Assembly (NCBI GenBank): GCA_002428885.1
Contig: DIYE01000084.1
Location: 1-5,773 of the forward strand
Source: Alphaproteobacteria bacterium UBA6062
GTDB lineage: Bacteria > Pseudomonadota > Alphaproteobacteria > Sneathiellales > Sneathiellaceae
Direction of reading: 5' to 3'
DNA: 5,773 nucleotides
Below, piece after piece: positions 5,377 to 5,773 of this stretch; position 1 is the stretch's first letter, and the number at the start of each line of letters is the position of its first letter. The position numbers and the translations under genes were made by a program. The notes below the pieces were generated by a model. The model was not told the DNA's origin and ran no database searches. It worked only from the letters and a program-made list of their open reading frames with translations.

Positions 5377-5430
5377 ACAACCGTAAAGATTGCTCTTTTA
5401 GGCGCTATTAGGAAATTATAAAGAAAAAGA

Positions 5431-5465
5431 AAACCGGCCCTCAATCCCGTTGAGAGCCGGTTTTT
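5431..5465 (-). terminator. Factor-independent terminator after rho (bidirectional in form)
   Basis: The stem CCGGC-C-CTCAA (5434-5444) / TTGAG-A-GCCGG (5450-5460) has one mismatch and a 5-nt loop, TCCCG. Four A-T pairs extend it outward. On the minus strand it is followed by TTTT and a further T-rich stretch (TTTTCTTTTTCTTTAT), beginning 30 bp after the rho stop. T bases also follow on the plus strand (5461-5465), so it could stop transcripts from both sides. Confidence 0.9.
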
Positions 5466-5494
5466 ATGATTAAAATAACGTTAAAACAAGCCGA

Positions 5495-5773
5495 TCAGGC
5501 GTTCATACTGTCAAAGAAATCGTCATTGGTTTTGCTGGTCCGGAGTTTATCCAGAAGGAACTCCATGGCATCGGTCGTTCCCATGGGATTGAGGATCCGG
5601 CGCAGGACCCACATCTTGGACAGGGTTCCCTTATCGACCAGAAGCTCTTCCTTACGGGTTCCGGATTTAGTGATATCAATAGCCGGGAAGACACGCTTAT
5701 CGGACAGCTTGCGATCCAGAATGATCTCAGAGTTACCGGTACCTTTAAATTCTTCAAAGATCACTTCGTCCAT
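5495..5773 (-). CDS. rho: Transcription termination factor Rho, C-terminal part
   Basis: The last 92 residues of Rho; the rest lies beyond the right edge, so the Met at 5773 is internal and not the start. Rho is a hexameric RNA-dependent ATPase that releases transcripts at factor-dependent terminators. The visible stretch is the end of the ATPase domain: MDEVIFEEFKGTGNSEIILD, then KRVFPAIDITKSGTRKEELL and LRRILNPMGTTDAMEFLLDK, ending TKTNDDFFDSMNA. It aligns throughout with the E. coli end (MDEVIYEEFKGTGNMELHLS; TKTNDDFFEMM). The arginines in KRVFPAID and SGTRKEELL correspond to those that act at the ATP site between subunits (from family knowledge). The NPMGTTDAMEF wording is alphaproteobacterial in style. 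A terminator follows 30 bp after the stop. The next minus-strand genes are the toxin-antitoxin module, then, beyond the plus-strand cluster, DUF6489 and mnmE. Confidence 0.98.
   Translation of the reverse strand: MDEVIFEEFKGTGNSEIILDRKLSDKRVFPAIDITKSGTRKEELLVDKGTLSKMWVLRRILNPMGTTDAMEFLLDKLRTSKTNDDFFDSMNA

Noticed and set aside
5321..5380. Longer antitoxin start from a TTG at 5380
   Set aside because: It would place the palindrome and the -10-like box inside the coding region, and the extra residues have no family counterpart.
4536..5392. A transposon or insertion sequence
   Set aside because: No transposase or recombinase is encoded inside; the flanking similarity alone does not justify calling a mobile element.

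Overview
The window comes from an alphaproteobacterium. The partial Rho and MnmE proteins at the two ends read like alphaproteobacterial versions, and a DUF6489-type small protein sits directly in front of mnmE. Base composition looks balanced, near 50% G+C by eye, which would suit a moderate-GC marine lineage. The genus cannot be fixed from the sequence alone.

Layout. The left end carries a minus-strand pair: an 83-residue DUF6489-type protein followed 15 bp later by mnmE, a tRNA wobble-uridine modification GTPase that runs off the window. Divergent from this pair is a plus-strand cluster: a YyaL/SSP411-type thioredoxin-domain protein, a methylated-DNA--protein-cysteine methyltransferase (ogt/MGMT) 2 bp downstream, and a quinone oxidoreductase (qor). 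It closes with a strong factor-independent terminator at 4491-4523. The right end carries the 3' part of rho on the minus strand with its own terminator at 5431-5465.

Between the two terminators is a compact minus-strand type II toxin-antitoxin module: an AbrB/MazE-fold antitoxin followed 4 nt later by a Doc-like (Fic fold) toxin that starts with GTG. AT-rich DNA surrounds it. A near-palindromic 20-bp site lies inside the predicted antitoxin promoter, and a related copy lies beyond the toxin end. The toxin's Fic motif is unusual: the catalytic His position is Lys (KPFPENNRR).

How the genes work together. In many alphaproteobacteria rho and mnmE are close neighbours on one strand. Here they keep that orientation but are separated by the plus-strand cluster and the toxin-antitoxin module, so the interval looks like accessory insertion in a conserved core locus. 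The plus-strand genes suggest a housekeeping or stress set (thiol-fold protein, alkylation repair, NADPH-quinone reduction), but only the tight yyaL-ogt spacing clearly supports co-expression. No CRISPR array, tRNA, rRNA or recognisable transposase is present.
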